Assembly: GCF_000272105.2 (NCBI RefSeq)
Contig: NZ_AJZD02000093.1
Location: forward strand, 1 to 49,566
Source: Vibrio splendidus 12E03
GTDB taxonomy: Bacteria; Pseudomonadota; Gammaproteobacteria; Enterobacterales; Vibrionaceae
Direction: 5' to 3'
Length of the DNA: 49,566 bases
The notes under the pieces: model-generated
Told to the model about the DNA's origin: nothing
Seen by the model: the letters and a program-made list of their open reading frames with translations, nothing else
Databases searched by the model: none
Position numbers and translations under genes: made by a program
In this document: piece after piece, positions 19,614 through 29,443 of the stretch
Numbering within the stretch: the stretch's first letter is position 1
Layout: each line of letters begins with the position of its first letter

Positions 19614-20483
19614 TTAGCCCTGTTGGTGCTTCTCTAGGGAGGCGTGTCTGATTTGAACTTGATGGCCAAGTTGCTCAAAGTACTCACCAATTTTTTGAGT
19701 TAGATAAACCGAGCGGTGTTTACCGCCAGTACAACCAATCGCGACCGTTAGGTAACTGCGATTATTCTTCTCTAACATTGGCAACCACTGTTCAACAAAG
19801 CCTTGGATCTGTTGCTTGAGCTCAAGAACTTCTGCGTGTTTTTCTAGAAAAGAGTGAATTGGTGCATCAAGACCTGTTAAAGGCCGTAGTGCTGGTTCCC
19901 AGTGAGGGTTAGGCAAAAAGCGAACGTCGAACACATAGTCGGCATCACTTGGCAGGCCATACTTAAAACCGAAAGATTGAAAGACAATAATCAGCTCTTG
20001 CTTCTCTTGACCTTCAACTTTAAATCGAACCTTTTCACTCAATTCGTAGAGGTTGCAGTCGCTACTGTCAATCACAATGCATGCTTGCTCTGCGAGAGGT
20101 GTCAGGAGTGTCTTCTCTAAATCAATCGCTTGCTCAAGAGAGAGCTTTTCTTGGCCGATCGATAAAGGGTGAATTCTACGTGTTTCGCTGTAGCGCTTGA
20201 GTAACGTCTGCTTGCTCGCATCTAGGAACAAGACGTTCACATCAATATTAGTGGCAGACTCTAGCTGTTCTAGCATCTCTGTAACTAATTGAGGCTCTTT
20301 CGGTAGGTTACGAATATCAATGCTAACCGCGACGTTTTGATTTATCTCACGTACCGATTCGACAAAGTCGTTGAGCAGGTTTACTGGCAGGTTATCGACA
20401 CAGTAATACCCCAAGTCTTCAAGGACTCGTAGCGCAACACTTTTACCGGCCCCTGATTGGCCACTAACAACGATTAACCGCAT
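19614..20483 (-). CDS. rapZ: RNase adapter protein RapZ
   Basis: RapZ binds small RNAs of the GlmY/GlmZ type and directs RNase E to them, linking glucosamine-6-phosphate levels to GlmS synthesis. The 289-residue protein (E. coli 284) has a Walker A motif GQSGAGKS (8-15), a Walker-B-like segment near VLFLDA (84-89), and the C-terminal phosphofructokinase-like domain with [12 protein letters not shown] that binds metabolite and RNA. It lies between ptsN (1 bp away) and npr (2 bp away). Whether GlmY/GlmZ homologues exist elsewhere in this genome cannot be judged from the window. Confidence 0.95.
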   Translation of the reverse strand: MRLIVVSGQSGAGKSVALRVLEDLGYYCVDNLPVNLLNDFVESVREINQNVAVSIDIRNLPKEPQLVTEMLEQLESATNIDVNVLFLDASKQTLLKRYSETRRIHPLSIGQEKLSLEQAIDLEKTLLTPLAEQACIVIDSSDCNLYELSEKVRFKVEGQEKQELIIVFQSFGFKYGLPSDADYVFDVRFLPNPHWEPALRPLTGLDAPIHSFLEKHAEVLELKQQIQGFVEQWLPMLEKNNRSYLTVAIGCTGGKHRSVYLTQKIGEYFEQLGHQVQIRHASLEKHQQG

Positions 20484-20484
20484 G

Positions 20485-20946
20485 TTATTGCTCGCAAGTT
20501 GGCACTTGAATCATGATGTCGTAAAGCTCTTGATCGCTTTGAGCATTACGCAACTGTTTCAGAGTCTGCTTATCGTTTAGTCGCTCTGCCATACAAGAAA
20601 GGGTTTTTAGATGCTCCTTACATTGTTCACTTGGAACAAGCAGGGCAAATAGTAGGTCGACAGGACGGTTATCAATCGCATCAAATTCGATGGGATCTTG
20701 GCATTGCAGTAATACAGCAATCGCTTTATCACTGACATTCATACGAGCGTGGGGAATAGCAATGCCATTACCAATACCTGTACTGCCCATTTTTTCACGG
20801 CTCAACATGCACTCAAACAGTTCTGTTGAATCTTGACCACAGCTTTCTGCTGCGATCTGACTGATGAGCTCAAGGGCTCTTTTTTTGCTTGTGCATTGGA
20901 CTGCACTTTTGGTGCAGTCCAATGAAAGTACTTCGCTTAATTGCAT
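20485..20946 (-). CDS. ptsN: nitrogen PTS EIIA component PtsN
   Basis: EIIA-Ntr is the output protein of the nitrogen PTS. In other species its phosphorylation state controls potassium uptake and stress responses. The 153-residue protein has the phospho-acceptor His66 in GIAIPHAR (61-68), as in E. coli PtsN (H73). It lies 1 bp after hpf and 1 bp before rapZ. Codons 8-18 contain a perfect 13-bp hairpin (20894-20924; see finding), which is unusual within a coding region and could affect translation or mRNA processing. Confidence 0.95.
   Translation of the reverse strand: MQLSEVLSLDCTKSAVQCTSKKRALELISQIAAESCGQDSTELFECMLSREKMGSTGIGNGIAIPHARMNVSDKAIAVLLQCQDPIEFDAIDNRPVDLLFALLVPSEQCKEHLKTLSCMAERLNDKQTLKQLRNAQSDQELYDIMIQVPTCEQ
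20894..20924 (-). repeat. perfect 13-bp hairpin inside ptsN
   Basis: Arms CATTGGACTGCAC (20894-20906) and GTGCAGTCCAATG (20912-20924) pair without a mismatch around a 5-base loop. On the coding strand it is followed by A's, not T's, so it is not an intrinsic terminator. It spans codons 8-18 of ptsN. Confidence 0.8.
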
Positions 20947-20947
20947 G

Positions 20948-21235
20948 TTAGTGACTACTTAGCTTTTCTTTGTGCTTGTTGAGTTGGCGGACGAGTTTAT
21001 CAACCAATGAATCAATCGCGGCATACATGCTTTCATCTGTTGCTGTCGCATGGATTTCCCCCTGATTTATATGCAGGGTAGCTTCTGCGATTTGATTGAT
21101 TTTCTCAACTTTTAAAACAACCTGAACACTATTGATATGATCAAAGAAGCGCTCAAGTTTGTCGAATTTGGTGTGAACATAGTCTTGCATTGAATCGGTA
21201 AGATCAACGTGATGGCCTTGAATATTGATTTGCAT
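20948..21235 (-). CDS. hpf: ribosome hibernation promoting factor HPF (short form)
   Basis: HPF binds the decoding region of the 30S subunit and promotes 100S ribosome dimers in stationary phase. At 95 residues this is the short form (E. coli HPF 95), with the RaiA/HPF fold: INIQGHHVDLTDSMQDYVHTKFDKLERFF at the N-terminus and ATATDESMYAAIDSLVDKLVRQLNKHKEK at the C-terminus. It follows rpoN by 62 bp and precedes ptsN by 1 bp, the conserved rpoN-hpf-ptsN-rapZ-npr order of E. coli. Confidence 0.95.
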   Translation of the reverse strand: MQINIQGHHVDLTDSMQDYVHTKFDKLERFFDHINSVQVVLKVEKINQIAEATLHINQGEIHATATDESMYAAIDSLVDKLVRQLNKHKEKLSSH

Positions 21236-21297
21236 AGACTTTCCTTTTCAGTTAGTTGCCTGATTATAGCTGCTGAGTAAATAGCGACTAAATTAGC

Positions 21298-22758
21298 TTA
21301 TAGCAGGCGTTTACGCTGACTCGATGGGGCAATGCCCAGAGACTCACGGTATTTCGCTATGGTACGTCTAGCTACCTGAATTCCTTGGTCAGCCAGTAAA
21401 GCAGCAATCTTACTATCACTTAGAGGCTTCGCGGTGTTTTCCGCTGCGACAAGCTTCTTAATGAGTGCGCGAATTGCTGTAGATGAACATTCACCGCCAT
21501 TGTCAGTGCTGACATGGCTTGAGAAAAAGTATTTGAGTTCGAAGATTCCACGTGGTGTGTGCATGAATTTTTGAGTCGTCACACGAGAGATCGTGGATTC
21601 GTGCATATCAACAGCTAACGCAACATCATTCAGAACCATTGGCTTCATCGCTTCTTCGCCATGTTCGAAGAAATCACGTTGATGTTCAACAATGCATCGC
21701 GCAACTTTGAGTAGCGTCTCATTTCGGCTCTCTAGGCTTTTAATTAGCCACTTTGCTTCTTGCAAATTTGAACGGATGTATTGATTGTCGGCGCTGTTGC
21801 CTTTACTACCCAGATCAGCGTACTGCTGATTCACTTTTAGCTTAGGCACGCTATCAGGGTTTATGGTCACTAACCATTTGCCAAGGTCTTTAAAGACAGA
21901 TACATCCGGAACCACATACTCAGTTTCATCCGGAGTAATCTTACTGCCAGGGCGCGGGTCCAGTTGTTGAATCAGTTGCAAAACTTCACGTAGTTCTGCT
22001 TCTTTCAACTTGGTCTCTTTGATAACCAATTTGTAATCACGGTTACCAAGTTGGTCAATATGGCTAGTAAGTACTAACTTAGCTTCGTTGAGCCAAGGAG
22101 TATCTTGAGGAAAGGTTGCCAGCTGCAGTAATAAGCAATCTTGCAGATTGATTGAACCGACACCTAGCGGGTCAAATTGTTGAATTCGTTTACGTACGGC
22201 TTCAATTTCATCAAGCTCGATCTCTTCATTGTCGAAGTTTTCAAGGATGTCTTCACAAGTTACAGTGAGGTAGCCATAGTCATCGATAGCATCTATTAAT
22301 GCAAAAGCTATGCTTCGGTCGGTGTCAGTGAATGGCGTTAGGTCGAGTTGCCAAAGTAGATAATCGTGCAGGCTTTGAGTGGTTTCACCTTGGTAAACAG
22401 GCATGTCGTCATCAACTGCGATACCTGTATTACCGGTGTTTGCGCTGTAGACGTCTTCCCAAGTTGTGTCGATTTCTAGTTCGTTGCCAATCTCTGATTT
22501 TTCGATTAAGTCTGAACTATCAGGTAAGTCTTGCTCTGTGGCTTCAACGGTTTCTTTTTCGTCACTGCTAGGTTTTTCTTCCGATGTTGGCGTGTCTTCA
22601 TTGCCTTCTTCGACATCGAGTAGTGGGTTAGATTCAAGTGCTTCTTGAATCTCTTGTTGCAAATCTAAAGTAGACAATTGCAACAAACGAATCGCTTGCT
22701 GCAATTGAGGAGTCATTGCTAACTGTTGGCCTAGCTTAAGTTGTAATGAGGGTTTCAT
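21298..22758 (-). CDS. rpoN: RNA polymerase sigma-54 factor RpoN
   Basis: RpoN directs transcription from -24/-12 promoters with enhancer-binding activators. In vibrios this includes flagellar and nitrogen genes and the LuxO regulon. The 486-residue protein (E. coli 477) has the Gln/Leu-rich activator-interacting region I (1-50), an acidic low-complexity region II (about 52-110), the core-binding domain, a helix-turn-helix and the RpoN box ARRTIAKYR (463-471). It lies between lptB (54 bp upstream) and hpf (62 bp downstream). The upstream gap has no terminator, so it is probably partly cotranscribed with the lpt genes. Confidence 0.97.
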   Translation of the reverse strand: MKPSLQLKLGQQLAMTPQLQQAIRLLQLSTLDLQQEIQEALESNPLLDVEEGNEDTPTSEEKPSSDEKETVEATEQDLPDSSDLIEKSEIGNELEIDTTWEDVYSANTGNTGIAVDDDMPVYQGETTQSLHDYLLWQLDLTPFTDTDRSIAFALIDAIDDYGYLTVTCEDILENFDNEEIELDEIEAVRKRIQQFDPLGVGSINLQDCLLLQLATFPQDTPWLNEAKLVLTSHIDQLGNRDYKLVIKETKLKEAELREVLQLIQQLDPRPGSKITPDETEYVVPDVSVFKDLGKWLVTINPDSVPKLKVNQQYADLGSKGNSADNQYIRSNLQEAKWLIKSLESRNETLLKVARCIVEHQRDFFEHGEEAMKPMVLNDVALAVDMHESTISRVTTQKFMHTPRGIFELKYFFSSHVSTDNGGECSSTAIRALIKKLVAAENTAKPLSDSKIAALLADQGIQVARRTIAKYRESLGIAPSSQRKRLL

Positions 22759-22812
22759 TCAGTGTGACTTACCTAGTTATTATTCTTAGAACTCTCGATA
22801 CTCTCTATATAA

Positions 22813-23538
22813 TCATAGACGGAATTGTTCGCCTAGATAAACTTGTTTAACTTGTTCGTTATTGAGAACATCTTCAGGAGTACCCTCAGCGATCAGGTGC
22901 CCTTGGCTTACGATGTAAGCTTTTTCACACACGTCTAATGTTTCACGAACGTTGTGGTCGGTAATCAAAACGCCCAAGCCACGATCGCGCAGGTGAACAA
23001 TGATTTTTTTGATATCGATAACCGAGATCGGGTCAACACCAGCGAACGGTTCATCCAGAAGAATGAACTGCGGGTTTGCTGCCAATGCGCGAGCAATCTC
23101 AACACGACGACGCTCACCACCTGACAGAGCCATACCATTGCTGGTGCGGATATGTTGGATGTGGAACTCTTCTAGCAGGTCTTCCAGCTTATCTTGGCGT
23201 TGTTCGTTGGTCATCTCATCACGGGTTTGTAAAACCGCCATGATGTTGTTCTCTACAGACAACTTACGGAAAATCGATGCTTCTTGAGGCAGGTAACCGA
23301 TACCAAGACGAGAACGGCTGTGCATTGGCAAGATACTGATGTCTCGGTCATCAATGCTGATGGTACCTTCATCACGCGCAACCAGACCAACAATCATATA
23401 GAAAGACGTGGTTTTACCCGCACCGTTAGGTCCAAGCAGACCGACGATCTGGCCTGACTCTACCTGTAAGCTTACATCGGTAACAACCTTACGCTTACTG
23501 TAGGTTTTCGCTAGGTTTTTTGCTTTAAGAACAGCCAT
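22813..23538 (-). CDS. lptB: LPS export ABC transporter ATPase LptB
   Basis: LptB powers the LptB2FGC machine that extracts LPS from the inner membrane. The 241-residue protein has Walker A GPNGAGKT (36-43), signature LSGGERRR (138-145) and Walker B FILLDEP (158-164). It follows lptA by 2 bp. Its permease partners LptF and LptG are encoded at 46.4-48.6 kb in the same window. Confidence 0.96.
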   Translation of the reverse strand: MAVLKAKNLAKTYSKRKVVTDVSLQVESGQIVGLLGPNGAGKTTSFYMIVGLVARDEGTISIDDRDISILPMHSRSRLGIGYLPQEASIFRKLSVENNIMAVLQTRDEMTNEQRQDKLEDLLEEFHIQHIRTSNGMALSGGERRRVEIARALAANPQFILLDEPFAGVDPISVIDIKKIIVHLRDRGLGVLITDHNVRETLDVCEKAYIVSQGHLIAEGTPEDVLNNEQVKQVYLGEQFRL

Positions 23539-23540
23539 CG

Positions 23541-24035
23541 TTACTTATTCACTTCCGTTGGTTGTAAAACCGTTGACACTCGTTTGTTTTCACCACTGTC
23601 AGCGACTAATTTCTGAGAACCGATCTGGTAAGTGATCTTAGAACCGCGAATGATGCTGCCATCTTGAGATAGCATCGCATTTTTGGTCATGATCAGTCGG
23701 TCGGCAACAAGCTGGTAATGTAGGTCATCAGCTTCGCCGTAGAGTGTCTTACCGTCGTCAGTAAGCTGAGAGAAGGTTGCTGGCTTACCGAAGCCTTGAA
23801 TCTCTTCAATCTCACCATTTACGGCGTTACGAGTAACAATAACCTTGTCGGCATTGATATTGATGCTGCCTTGTTTAAGGTTCACATCACCAAGGAAAGT
23901 CACTTGGTTACTTTTCATATCCAATTGCTGGCTGTCTGAGTCAATGTAGACAGGTTGCTCGCTATCCGAAGACAGAGCATAGACATTAGGTGCCGCAAGG
24001 GTCAAAGCGAATAAACTAAGGTGTAAGAGTTTCAT
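23541..24035 (-). CDS. lptA: LPS transport periplasmic protein LptA
   Basis: LptA forms the periplasmic beta-jellyroll bridge that carries LPS to LptDE. I chose the ATG at 24035 (164 residues) because it is preceded by AAGG at 5 bases and starts directly with a Sec signal peptide ([13 protein letters not shown], cleavage after YA at about residue 19). The open frame extends 11 codons further upstream, which would spoil the signal peptide. The OstA/LptA core is visible as [18 protein letters not shown] and [15 protein letters not shown]. The start overlaps the end of lptC by 20 bases, and the gene is 2 bp from lptB. Confidence 0.93.
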   Translation of the reverse strand: MKLLHLSLFALTLAAPNVYALSSDSEQPVYIDSDSQQLDMKSNQVTFLGDVNLKQGSININADKVIVTRNAVNGEIEEIQGFGKPATFSQLTDDGKTLYGEADDLHYQLVADRLIMTKNAMLSQDGSIIRGSKITYQIGSQKLVADSGENKRVSTVLQPTEVNK

Positions 24036-24579
24036 ATCTACCTTGAACAGAATTAAAGAGGGTTGCATTGTTGGTACCGAAGTTACCTTTCATTGCTTGT
24101 CCCTCAGTTTCAAAAAATGTACCGATCATATGGACCGGAGTATCTGAATAAAAATCTCGGCTAGGCAGCTCAACAACCATTTTATCAGTGGTCATTGTAT
24201 CGAAGCTGGCTTCTGGCAACAGGTTCTTTGCCACAACGTTGTCATAAAAAGTGACAACTTGATTCTTATCCATAATCGCGCGATCAGCGGTGACTTGCCA
24301 TTCAATCGTGTGCCCTTCACGGAATACCGAAAGAACTGGGTTTTGAAAGTGCGTATCGCCAACCACTGAGTAGTGTTCTAAATATGTCGATTCAACCTGA
24401 TAGCTGCGAATACCGCTTTCGTCGTAGCTAATGTTGTTCAGGCTTTTGCCACTAAACGCGGGCAGCTCCAAATTGGGAGCCACTTGTATCGTTGATGTTT
24501 GCTCTTTGTCGTACAGGTAATAGGTCGACCAAGAGGCAATAAATATGAGTATTAAATAGATAATACGAGTAAAACTCAT
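24016..24579 (-). CDS. lptC: LPS export protein LptC
   Basis: LptC is a bitopic inner-membrane protein that receives LPS from LptB2FG and hands it to LptA. The 187-residue protein (E. coli 191) has one N-terminal membrane helix (about 5-23) and a periplasmic jellyroll with family segments VESTYLEHYS and DNVVAKNLLPEASFDTMTTDKMVVEL. Its start overlaps the end of kdsC by 4 bases and its end overlaps lptA, so the kdsC-lptC-lptA-lptB set is tightly coupled. Confidence 0.94.
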   Translation of the reverse strand: MSFTRIIYLILIFIASWSTYYLYDKEQTSTIQVAPNLELPAFSGKSLNNISYDESGIRSYQVESTYLEHYSVVGDTHFQNPVLSVFREGHTIEWQVTADRAIMDKNQVVTFYDNVVAKNLLPEASFDTMTTDKMVVELPSRDFYSDTPVHMIGTFFETEGQAMKGNFGTNNATLFNSVQGRYETLTP

Positions 24580-25133
24580 ATGCTTAAACCTTTATGCACG
24601 TCGAGTTCATTTCTTGCTTGTAAAATAAGGTCGCAGACTTCACGTACCGCACCATGACCACCGTTAATGGTTGTCACGTAGTTTGCACGCTTTGCAAGTA
24701 GCGGGTGCCCATCTGCCACGCAGACCTTCAAGCCAACTTTTTCCATTACAGGCCAATCAATCAGATCGTCTCCGATGTAACCTGTATTTTCAGGGTTTAC
24801 AGAAAGCTTATCGCAAATATCTTGGTATGCCTTAACTTTATCGTCTTGACCTTGATAAATCAGCTTAATGCCTAGAGCGGTCATACGATTCTCAACAATT
24901 TGAGATTTGCGACCCGTGATGATCGCGATTTCAATGCCTGCATTCATCAGTGATTTGATACCGTAACCGTCACGAGTGTGGAAGGTTTTCAGCTCTTCAC
25001 CGTTGTTGCCCATGTAGATGCGACCATCTGAGAATACGCCGTCTACATCACAAATTAGGAGTTTGATCTCTTTTGCTACTGCAAATACATTAGCATCGAC
25101 CGTGCCGTATAGAGTTTCGACTGTCTGTGTCAT
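24576..25133 (-). CDS. kdsC: 3-deoxy-D-manno-octulosonate-8-phosphate phosphatase KdsC
   Basis: KdsC, a HAD-superfamily phosphatase, releases Kdo from Kdo-8-phosphate for the LPS inner core. The 185-residue protein (E. coli 188) has the catalytic CDVDGVFSDGRIYM loop (28-41), the TGRKSQIV motif II/III region, and GYIGDDLIDWPVM carrying the Mg2+-binding aspartates. Its ATG shares one base with the kdsD stop (TAATG), and its end overlaps lptC. Confidence 0.95.
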   Translation of the reverse strand: MTQTVETLYGTVDANVFAVAKEIKLLICDVDGVFSDGRIYMGNNGEELKTFHTRDGYGIKSLMNAGIEIAIITGRKSQIVENRMTALGIKLIYQGQDDKVKAYQDICDKLSVNPENTGYIGDDLIDWPVMEKVGLKVCVADGHPLLAKRANYVTTINGGHGAVREVCDLILQARNELDVHKGLSI

Positions 25134-26104
25134 TACATTACTCCTGCTTTCAGTAAGTCATGCATGTTTAGCGCTCCAACCAGTTTACCTTCTTGGCACA
25201 ACATCAGGCCATTGATGCTCTTAGCTTGCATCAAGTTTAGGCCTTCAACTGCAAGCATGTTGGGTTCAGCTACCGTCGGATTAAGTGTCATTACATCACC
25301 GATCTGCGTGTTATGGATATCAACGCGTTTGTCTAAGATACGGCGCAAATCACCATCAGTAAAAATACCGGCCATTTGACCATCTTCACCAACGATGGCC
25401 GTCATGCCTAAGCCTTTCTGAGATATCTCTAGTAGAGCGTCTCTTACTAGTGCGTCAGGTGCTACAACAGGAAGTGAATCGCCTGTGTGCATGATGTCGT
25501 CGAGCTTCAACAACAGTTGACGACCTAAAGCGCCACCTGGATGAGACAGTGCAAAATCTTGAGCGGTGAAGCCTCGCGCTTGTAAAAGTGCAACGGCTAG
25601 TGCATCACCCATCACCAAAGTAGCAGTAGTGCTAGTTGTTGGCGCTAAGCCCAGTGGACATGCTTCTTCTGGTACTGAAATTTGTAAATGGATATCAGAC
25701 AAGGTCGCCATGTTCGATGCTGGCTTACCTGTCATGCTGATGATCTTAATGTTCAAACGCTTTAATACTGGGAATAGGCTTAGGATTTCTCCCGATTCGC
25801 CTGAGTTGGATATTGCGATCACAATATCACCAGGTTCGATCATGCCTAAGTCGCCATGTGCAGCTTCTCCTGGGTGTACAAAGAAAGCCGATGTCCCGGT
25901 ACTTGCCAATGTGGCTGCGATTTTATTGCCAATGTGGCCTGATTTACCCATGCCCATCACAACGACTTTGCCTTTGTTGTTTAGGATAAGGTCGCAAGCT
26001 TTACAAAAATCATCATTAAAATATTGGTCTAATTGAGTGAGACCTGCAACTTCGGTTTCCAAAACTTGTTTTGCGACACTGCGGTAATCAAATGGCTGAG
26101 ACAT
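25133..26104 (-). CDS. kdsD: arabinose-5-phosphate isomerase KdsD
   Basis: KdsD converts ribulose-5-phosphate to arabinose-5-phosphate, the first step of Kdo synthesis. The 323-residue protein has an N-terminal SIS domain (GMGKSGHIGNKIAATLASTGT, about residues 50-70) and two C-terminal CBS domains (about 200-320). I place the start at the ATG at 26104, because GGAG lies 7 bases upstream. The longer frame would begin at a TTG that overlaps this Shine-Dalgarno. It lies between yrbG and kdsC in the same order as in E. coli. Confidence 0.94.
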   Translation of the reverse strand: MSQPFDYRSVAKQVLETEVAGLTQLDQYFNDDFCKACDLILNNKGKVVVMGMGKSGHIGNKIAATLASTGTSAFFVHPGEAAHGDLGMIEPGDIVIAISNSGESGEILSLFPVLKRLNIKIISMTGKPASNMATLSDIHLQISVPEEACPLGLAPTTSTTATLVMGDALAVALLQARGFTAQDFALSHPGGALGRQLLLKLDDIMHTGDSLPVVAPDALVRDALLEISQKGLGMTAIVGEDGQMAGIFTDGDLRRILDKRVDIHNTQIGDVMTLNPTVAEPNMLAVEGLNLMQAKSINGLMLCQEGKLVGALNMHDLLKAGVM

Positions 26105-26138
26105 CAAATACTCCAAGTACGGGAAGTTAAATCAACAA

Positions 26139-27104
26139 TTAAGCCGACATGTTCATTAGTAGGTAACTTTGGTAGACAACGAATGTTACGATTAACACGC
26201 CGCCTTCAATACGATTCACGCTACGAGATTTCCCTAGTGCCATGACCACAAGCAGTAGCGATACGCCCAGCATTACCCAGAAGTCGCGACCCATCGCAAA
26301 CTCGCTCAAGATCGAAGGGTTTAGGATGCCCGGGATACCCATAACAGCAAGGATGTTGAATACGTTTGAACCAATGATATTGCCCACGGCCATATCATCT
26401 TCACCTTTCATAACACCGGCTAGTGATGCTGCAAGCTCAGGCAGACTAGTACCTACGGCAATGATGGTTAGACCAATCACAAGGTCGCTCATGCCAAAGT
26501 ATTTCGCGATGATTACCGCATTATCAACCAGCATATCAGCAGCTAAAGGCAGGATGATCAGACCAATCACCACCCACATTGCGGCTTTAGGGTTGCTTAC
26601 GCCCTCTGGGATTTCTGATTCTTGCTCGTCAAGGAAGGCATCACCGTTCTTTTTCTCACTGCGGCTGATTTGTAGCATGGCAAACAAGAAAGCGCCGAAA
26701 AGAACAAATAACAACACGCCTTCGTAGAAACCTAAATGGTTATCCCAAAGTAGTGCGCCAGCTAATAAAGTGACACCTATCATCAAAGGTAGTTCACGAC
26801 GAATTACGCCTGAGCTGATTGATAGCGGCTTGATAAGGGCTGTAATACCTAAAATTAGCGCGATATTGGCGATGTTTGAGCCTAATACGTTACCTACAGC
26901 GGTATCGGTTTTGCCATCAAGCGCTGCTGTAGCTGAAACCATCATTTCAGGAGCCGAAGACCCCATTGCTAAGATCGTCATACCGATAACTAGTGGTGAG
27001 ATACCGAAGTTGCGAGCAAGAGCAGCGGCGCCGTAAACCAGCTTATCTGCACTCCACACCAAAAAACCTAGACCGATAATAAGAAACGCAATCGCTTCAA
27101 GCAT
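26139..27104 (-). CDS. yrbG: calcium/sodium antiporter YrbG family
   Basis: This 321-residue CaCA-superfamily exchanger has about ten membrane segments in two inverted halves. The alpha-repeat signatures are GMTILAMGSSAPEM with GNVLGSNIAN in the first half, and GLTIIAVGTSLPELAAS with GNIIGSNVFN in the second. E. coli YrbG is 325 residues, and its physiological ion is not firmly established. The start at 27104 has AGGAA 7 bases upstream. A longer frame to 27182 has no such site and adds a non-conserved tail. It heads the kdsD-kdsC-lpt unit and is divergent from mlaF. Confidence 0.93.
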   Translation of the reverse strand: MLEAIAFLIIGLGFLVWSADKLVYGAAALARNFGISPLVIGMTILAMGSSAPEMMVSATAALDGKTDTAVGNVLGSNIANIALILGITALIKPLSISSGVIRRELPLMIGVTLLAGALLWDNHLGFYEGVLLFVLFGAFLFAMLQISRSEKKNGDAFLDEQESEIPEGVSNPKAAMWVVIGLIILPLAADMLVDNAVIIAKYFGMSDLVIGLTIIAVGTSLPELAASLAGVMKGEDDMAVGNIIGSNVFNILAVMGIPGILNPSILSEFAMGRDFWVMLGVSLLLVVMALGKSRSVNRIEGGVLIVTFVVYQSYLLMNMSA

Positions 27105-27369
27105 GATGATTCCTAAAAAATTAATAAAAAACGGAGAATTAACCGCTAATTTTGACCTGTTGCTAGATAAAAGGGAAGTCACTCGGCAAATTAATTACCA
27201 GTTAGCAGGCAAGAAAGAGAGCTCAATAGATAATTTTCTAATGCTTTCAAATCCCTGCATAGATTCCTGTTTAATATGAATTAATTGAACAGTGCTTTTA
27301 ATTCTAAAGTAGACTCATTATTATTGCAGCCATAATTGGCGTTTTTTAAAGCAAGGAAACAACAAAAAT

Positions 27370-28164
27370 ATGTTGAACACTGAGCTTGTGAAAGTTAAAA
27401 ACCTCAGCTTCTCACGCGGTGAGCGCGTTATCTTTGACGACATCAGTTTAGAGGTGCCTCAAGGCAAAATAACCGCAATCATGGGGCCGTCTGGGATCGG
27501 CAAAACGACTTTACTGCGTTTGATCGGTGGGCAATTGCCGCCAGATGAAGGCGAAGTTTGGTTTGATGGCGACAATATCCCTGCATTATCACGTCGAAAG
27601 CTGTATCAAGCACGTAAAAAAATGAGCATGCTATTTCAATCGGGTGCGCTTTTTACGGATCTCAATGTCTTTGATAATGTGGCGTTTCCGCTGCGAGAGC
27701 ACACTGAACTTAATGAAAAATTCATTCGTACCATCGTATTACTTAAGCTTGAAGCGGTGGGATTACGTGGTGCTGCGCAATTGATGCCGAGTGAGTTGTC
27801 TGGCGGAATGGCTAGGCGTGCCGCACTGGCGCGCGCAATCGCACTGGATCCAGAACTTATCATGTACGATGAGCCGTTTGTTGGCCAAGACCCCATCACC
27901 ATGGGCGTATTGGTTGAATTGATACGAAATCTCAATCAAGCCTTGGGCTTAACCTCGATTGTTGTTTCTCACGACGTGCCTGAGGTGATGAGTATTGCTG
28001 ATTGGGTTTACCTCATGGCGGATAGCAAGATCATTGCTGCTGGAACACCTGATGAGTTGTACAACAATAGCGATCCGAGAGTGCAGCAATTTTTGCAAGG
28101 CGAAGCTGATGGCCCCGTACCATTTAGATTCCCTGCGAAGAGCTTAGAAAAGGATTTGTTTTAA
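27370..28164 (+). CDS. mlaF: phospholipid ABC transporter ATPase MlaF
   Basis: MlaF energises the inner-membrane MlaFEDB complex that moves phospholipids between the inner and outer membranes. The 264-residue protein has Walker A GPSGIGKT (39-46), signature LSGGMARR (143-150) and Walker B LIMYDEP (163-169). The upstream intergenic region (27105-27369), shared with yrbG, is AT-rich but shows no unambiguous promoter. mlaE follows after 1 bp. Confidence 0.95.
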   Translation: MLNTELVKVKNLSFSRGERVIFDDISLEVPQGKITAIMGPSGIGKTTLLRLIGGQLPPDEGEVWFDGDNIPALSRRKLYQARKKMSMLFQSGALFTDLNVFDNVAFPLREHTELNEKFIRTIVLLKLEAVGLRGAAQLMPSELSGGMARRAALARAIALDPELIMYDEPFVGQDPITMGVLVELIRNLNQALGLTSIVVSHDVPEVMSIADWVYLMADSKIIAAGTPDELYNNSDPRVQQFLQGEADGPVPFRFPAKSLEKDLF

Positions 28165-28165
28165 T

Positions 28166-28945
28166 ATGATTGCTAAAACTATTGCGGGTGTCGGTAAGCG
28201 CACACTTGCGATCTGTGAGTCATTTGGTCGAGCAAGCCTGATGTTATTTGGGGCTTTGTTTGGCATCCCGCGACTAAAAAACTTCCCTTTATTAGTAAAA
28301 CAACTTTATAGCGTTGGCGTTCAGTCATTGGCTATTATTTTAGTTTCGGGTCTGTTCATTGGCATGGTGCTCAGCCTGCAGGGCTATGTCGTGTTAATTG
28401 ACTACGGCGCTGAGGGTAACCTTGGCCAAATGGTCGCGCTTTCACTGTTACGTGAGCTGGGGCCTGTGGTGACTGCGTTATTATTTGCAGGTCGAGCCGG
28501 TTCAGCACTCACGGCAGAGATTGGTTTAATGAAGGCAACAGAGCAGATCTCAAGCCTTGAGATGATGGCCGTTGACCCTCTTAAACGCATAATTGCACCA
28601 CGTCTTTGGGCCGGGCTTATCTCAATGCCATTGCTTGCTATGATCTTTATGGCGGTAGGCATTTGGGGCGGTCAGTTAGTGGGTGTTGATTGGAAAGGTA
28701 TTGATCACGGCAGTTTCTGGTCTGCGATGCAGTCTTCAGTTGAGCTTGGCCGAGATATTGGTAACAGCATGATCAAATGTATGGTCTTCGCTATCACCGT
28801 AACTTGGATCGCACTTTTCAATGGTTATGACGCGGTACCGACTTCTGAAGGTATCAGTCAGGCAACCACACGCACTGTAGTGCACTCTTCTCTAGCGGTA
28901 CTAGGGCTAGATTTTGTTCTTACCGCATTGATGTTTGGGAATTAA
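28166..28945 (+). CDS. mlaE: phospholipid ABC transporter permease MlaE
   Basis: This 259-residue MlaE/DUF140 permease matches E. coli MlaE (260). It has five or six hydrophobic segments and the conserved motifs [26 protein letters not shown] and [17 protein letters not shown], the latter forming the coupling region for MlaF. It lies between mlaF and mlaD with 1-2 bp gaps. Confidence 0.95.
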   Translation: MIAKTIAGVGKRTLAICESFGRASLMLFGALFGIPRLKNFPLLVKQLYSVGVQSLAIILVSGLFIGMVLSLQGYVVLIDYGAEGNLGQMVALSLLRELGPVVTALLFAGRAGSALTAEIGLMKATEQISSLEMMAVDPLKRIIAPRLWAGLISMPLLAMIFMAVGIWGGQLVGVDWKGIDHGSFWSAMQSSVELGRDIGNSMIKCMVFAITVTWIALFNGYDAVPTSEGISQATTRTVVHSSLAVLGLDFVLTALMFGN

Positions 28946-28947
28946 TC

Positions 28948-29439
28948 ATGCAACAAACTCGAAAATTAGAATTATGGGTCGGTACCTTTGTTATTGCCGG
29001 AATTTGCGCAATCTTAATCATGATCTTTCAAGTCGCTGACGTAAAAGGCATAGGTTCGAACCATACTTACAATCTAAAAGCGACCTTTGACAACATTGGC
29101 AGCCTAAAAGTTCGTTCTCCAGTGAAAGTGGGTGGCGTCGTTGTTGGACGAGTTAAAAGTATTGAACTTGATACCGAGAGCTACCTTCCTGTCGTGGAAC
29201 TGTCTATTGACGGGAAGTACTCACAATTTCCAGATACCTCTAGTGCTCAAATCTTAACATCTGGCTTAATCGGTGAGCAGTACATCAGCTTGGTGCCGGG
29301 TTTCATTTTTGATGATGAAGAGATGTTGGTTGATGGTGACTCGATTGAAGACACCAAATCAGCATTAGTACTAGAAGATTTGATTGGCCAAGTGCTGTAT
29401 AGCGTTGGTGGTTCTGATGATAGCGAAGCTAAGGAGTAG
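28948..29439 (+). CDS. mlaD: MCE-domain substrate-binding protein MlaD
   Basis: MlaD forms a hexameric MCE ring at the periplasmic face of MlaFE and channels phospholipids. The 163-residue protein has one N-terminal membrane helix (about 7-25) and a single MCE domain (about 38-117) with SLKVRSPVKVGGVVVGRV. The C-terminal helical extension that lines the pore is present but short (E. coli 183 residues). mlaC follows after 4 bp. Confidence 0.94.
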   Translation: MQQTRKLELWVGTFVIAGICAILIMIFQVADVKGIGSNHTYNLKATFDNIGSLKVRSPVKVGGVVVGRVKSIELDTESYLPVVELSIDGKYSQFPDTSSAQILTSGLIGEQYISLVPGFIFDDEEMLVDGDSIEDTKSALVLEDLIGQVLYSVGGSDDSEAKE

Positions 29440-29443
29440 ACAC

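Noticed and set aside
27105..27182. N-terminal extension of yrbG
   Set aside because: The extra 26 codons are not conserved and lack a ribosome-binding site, while the ATG at 27104 has AGGAA at good spacing.
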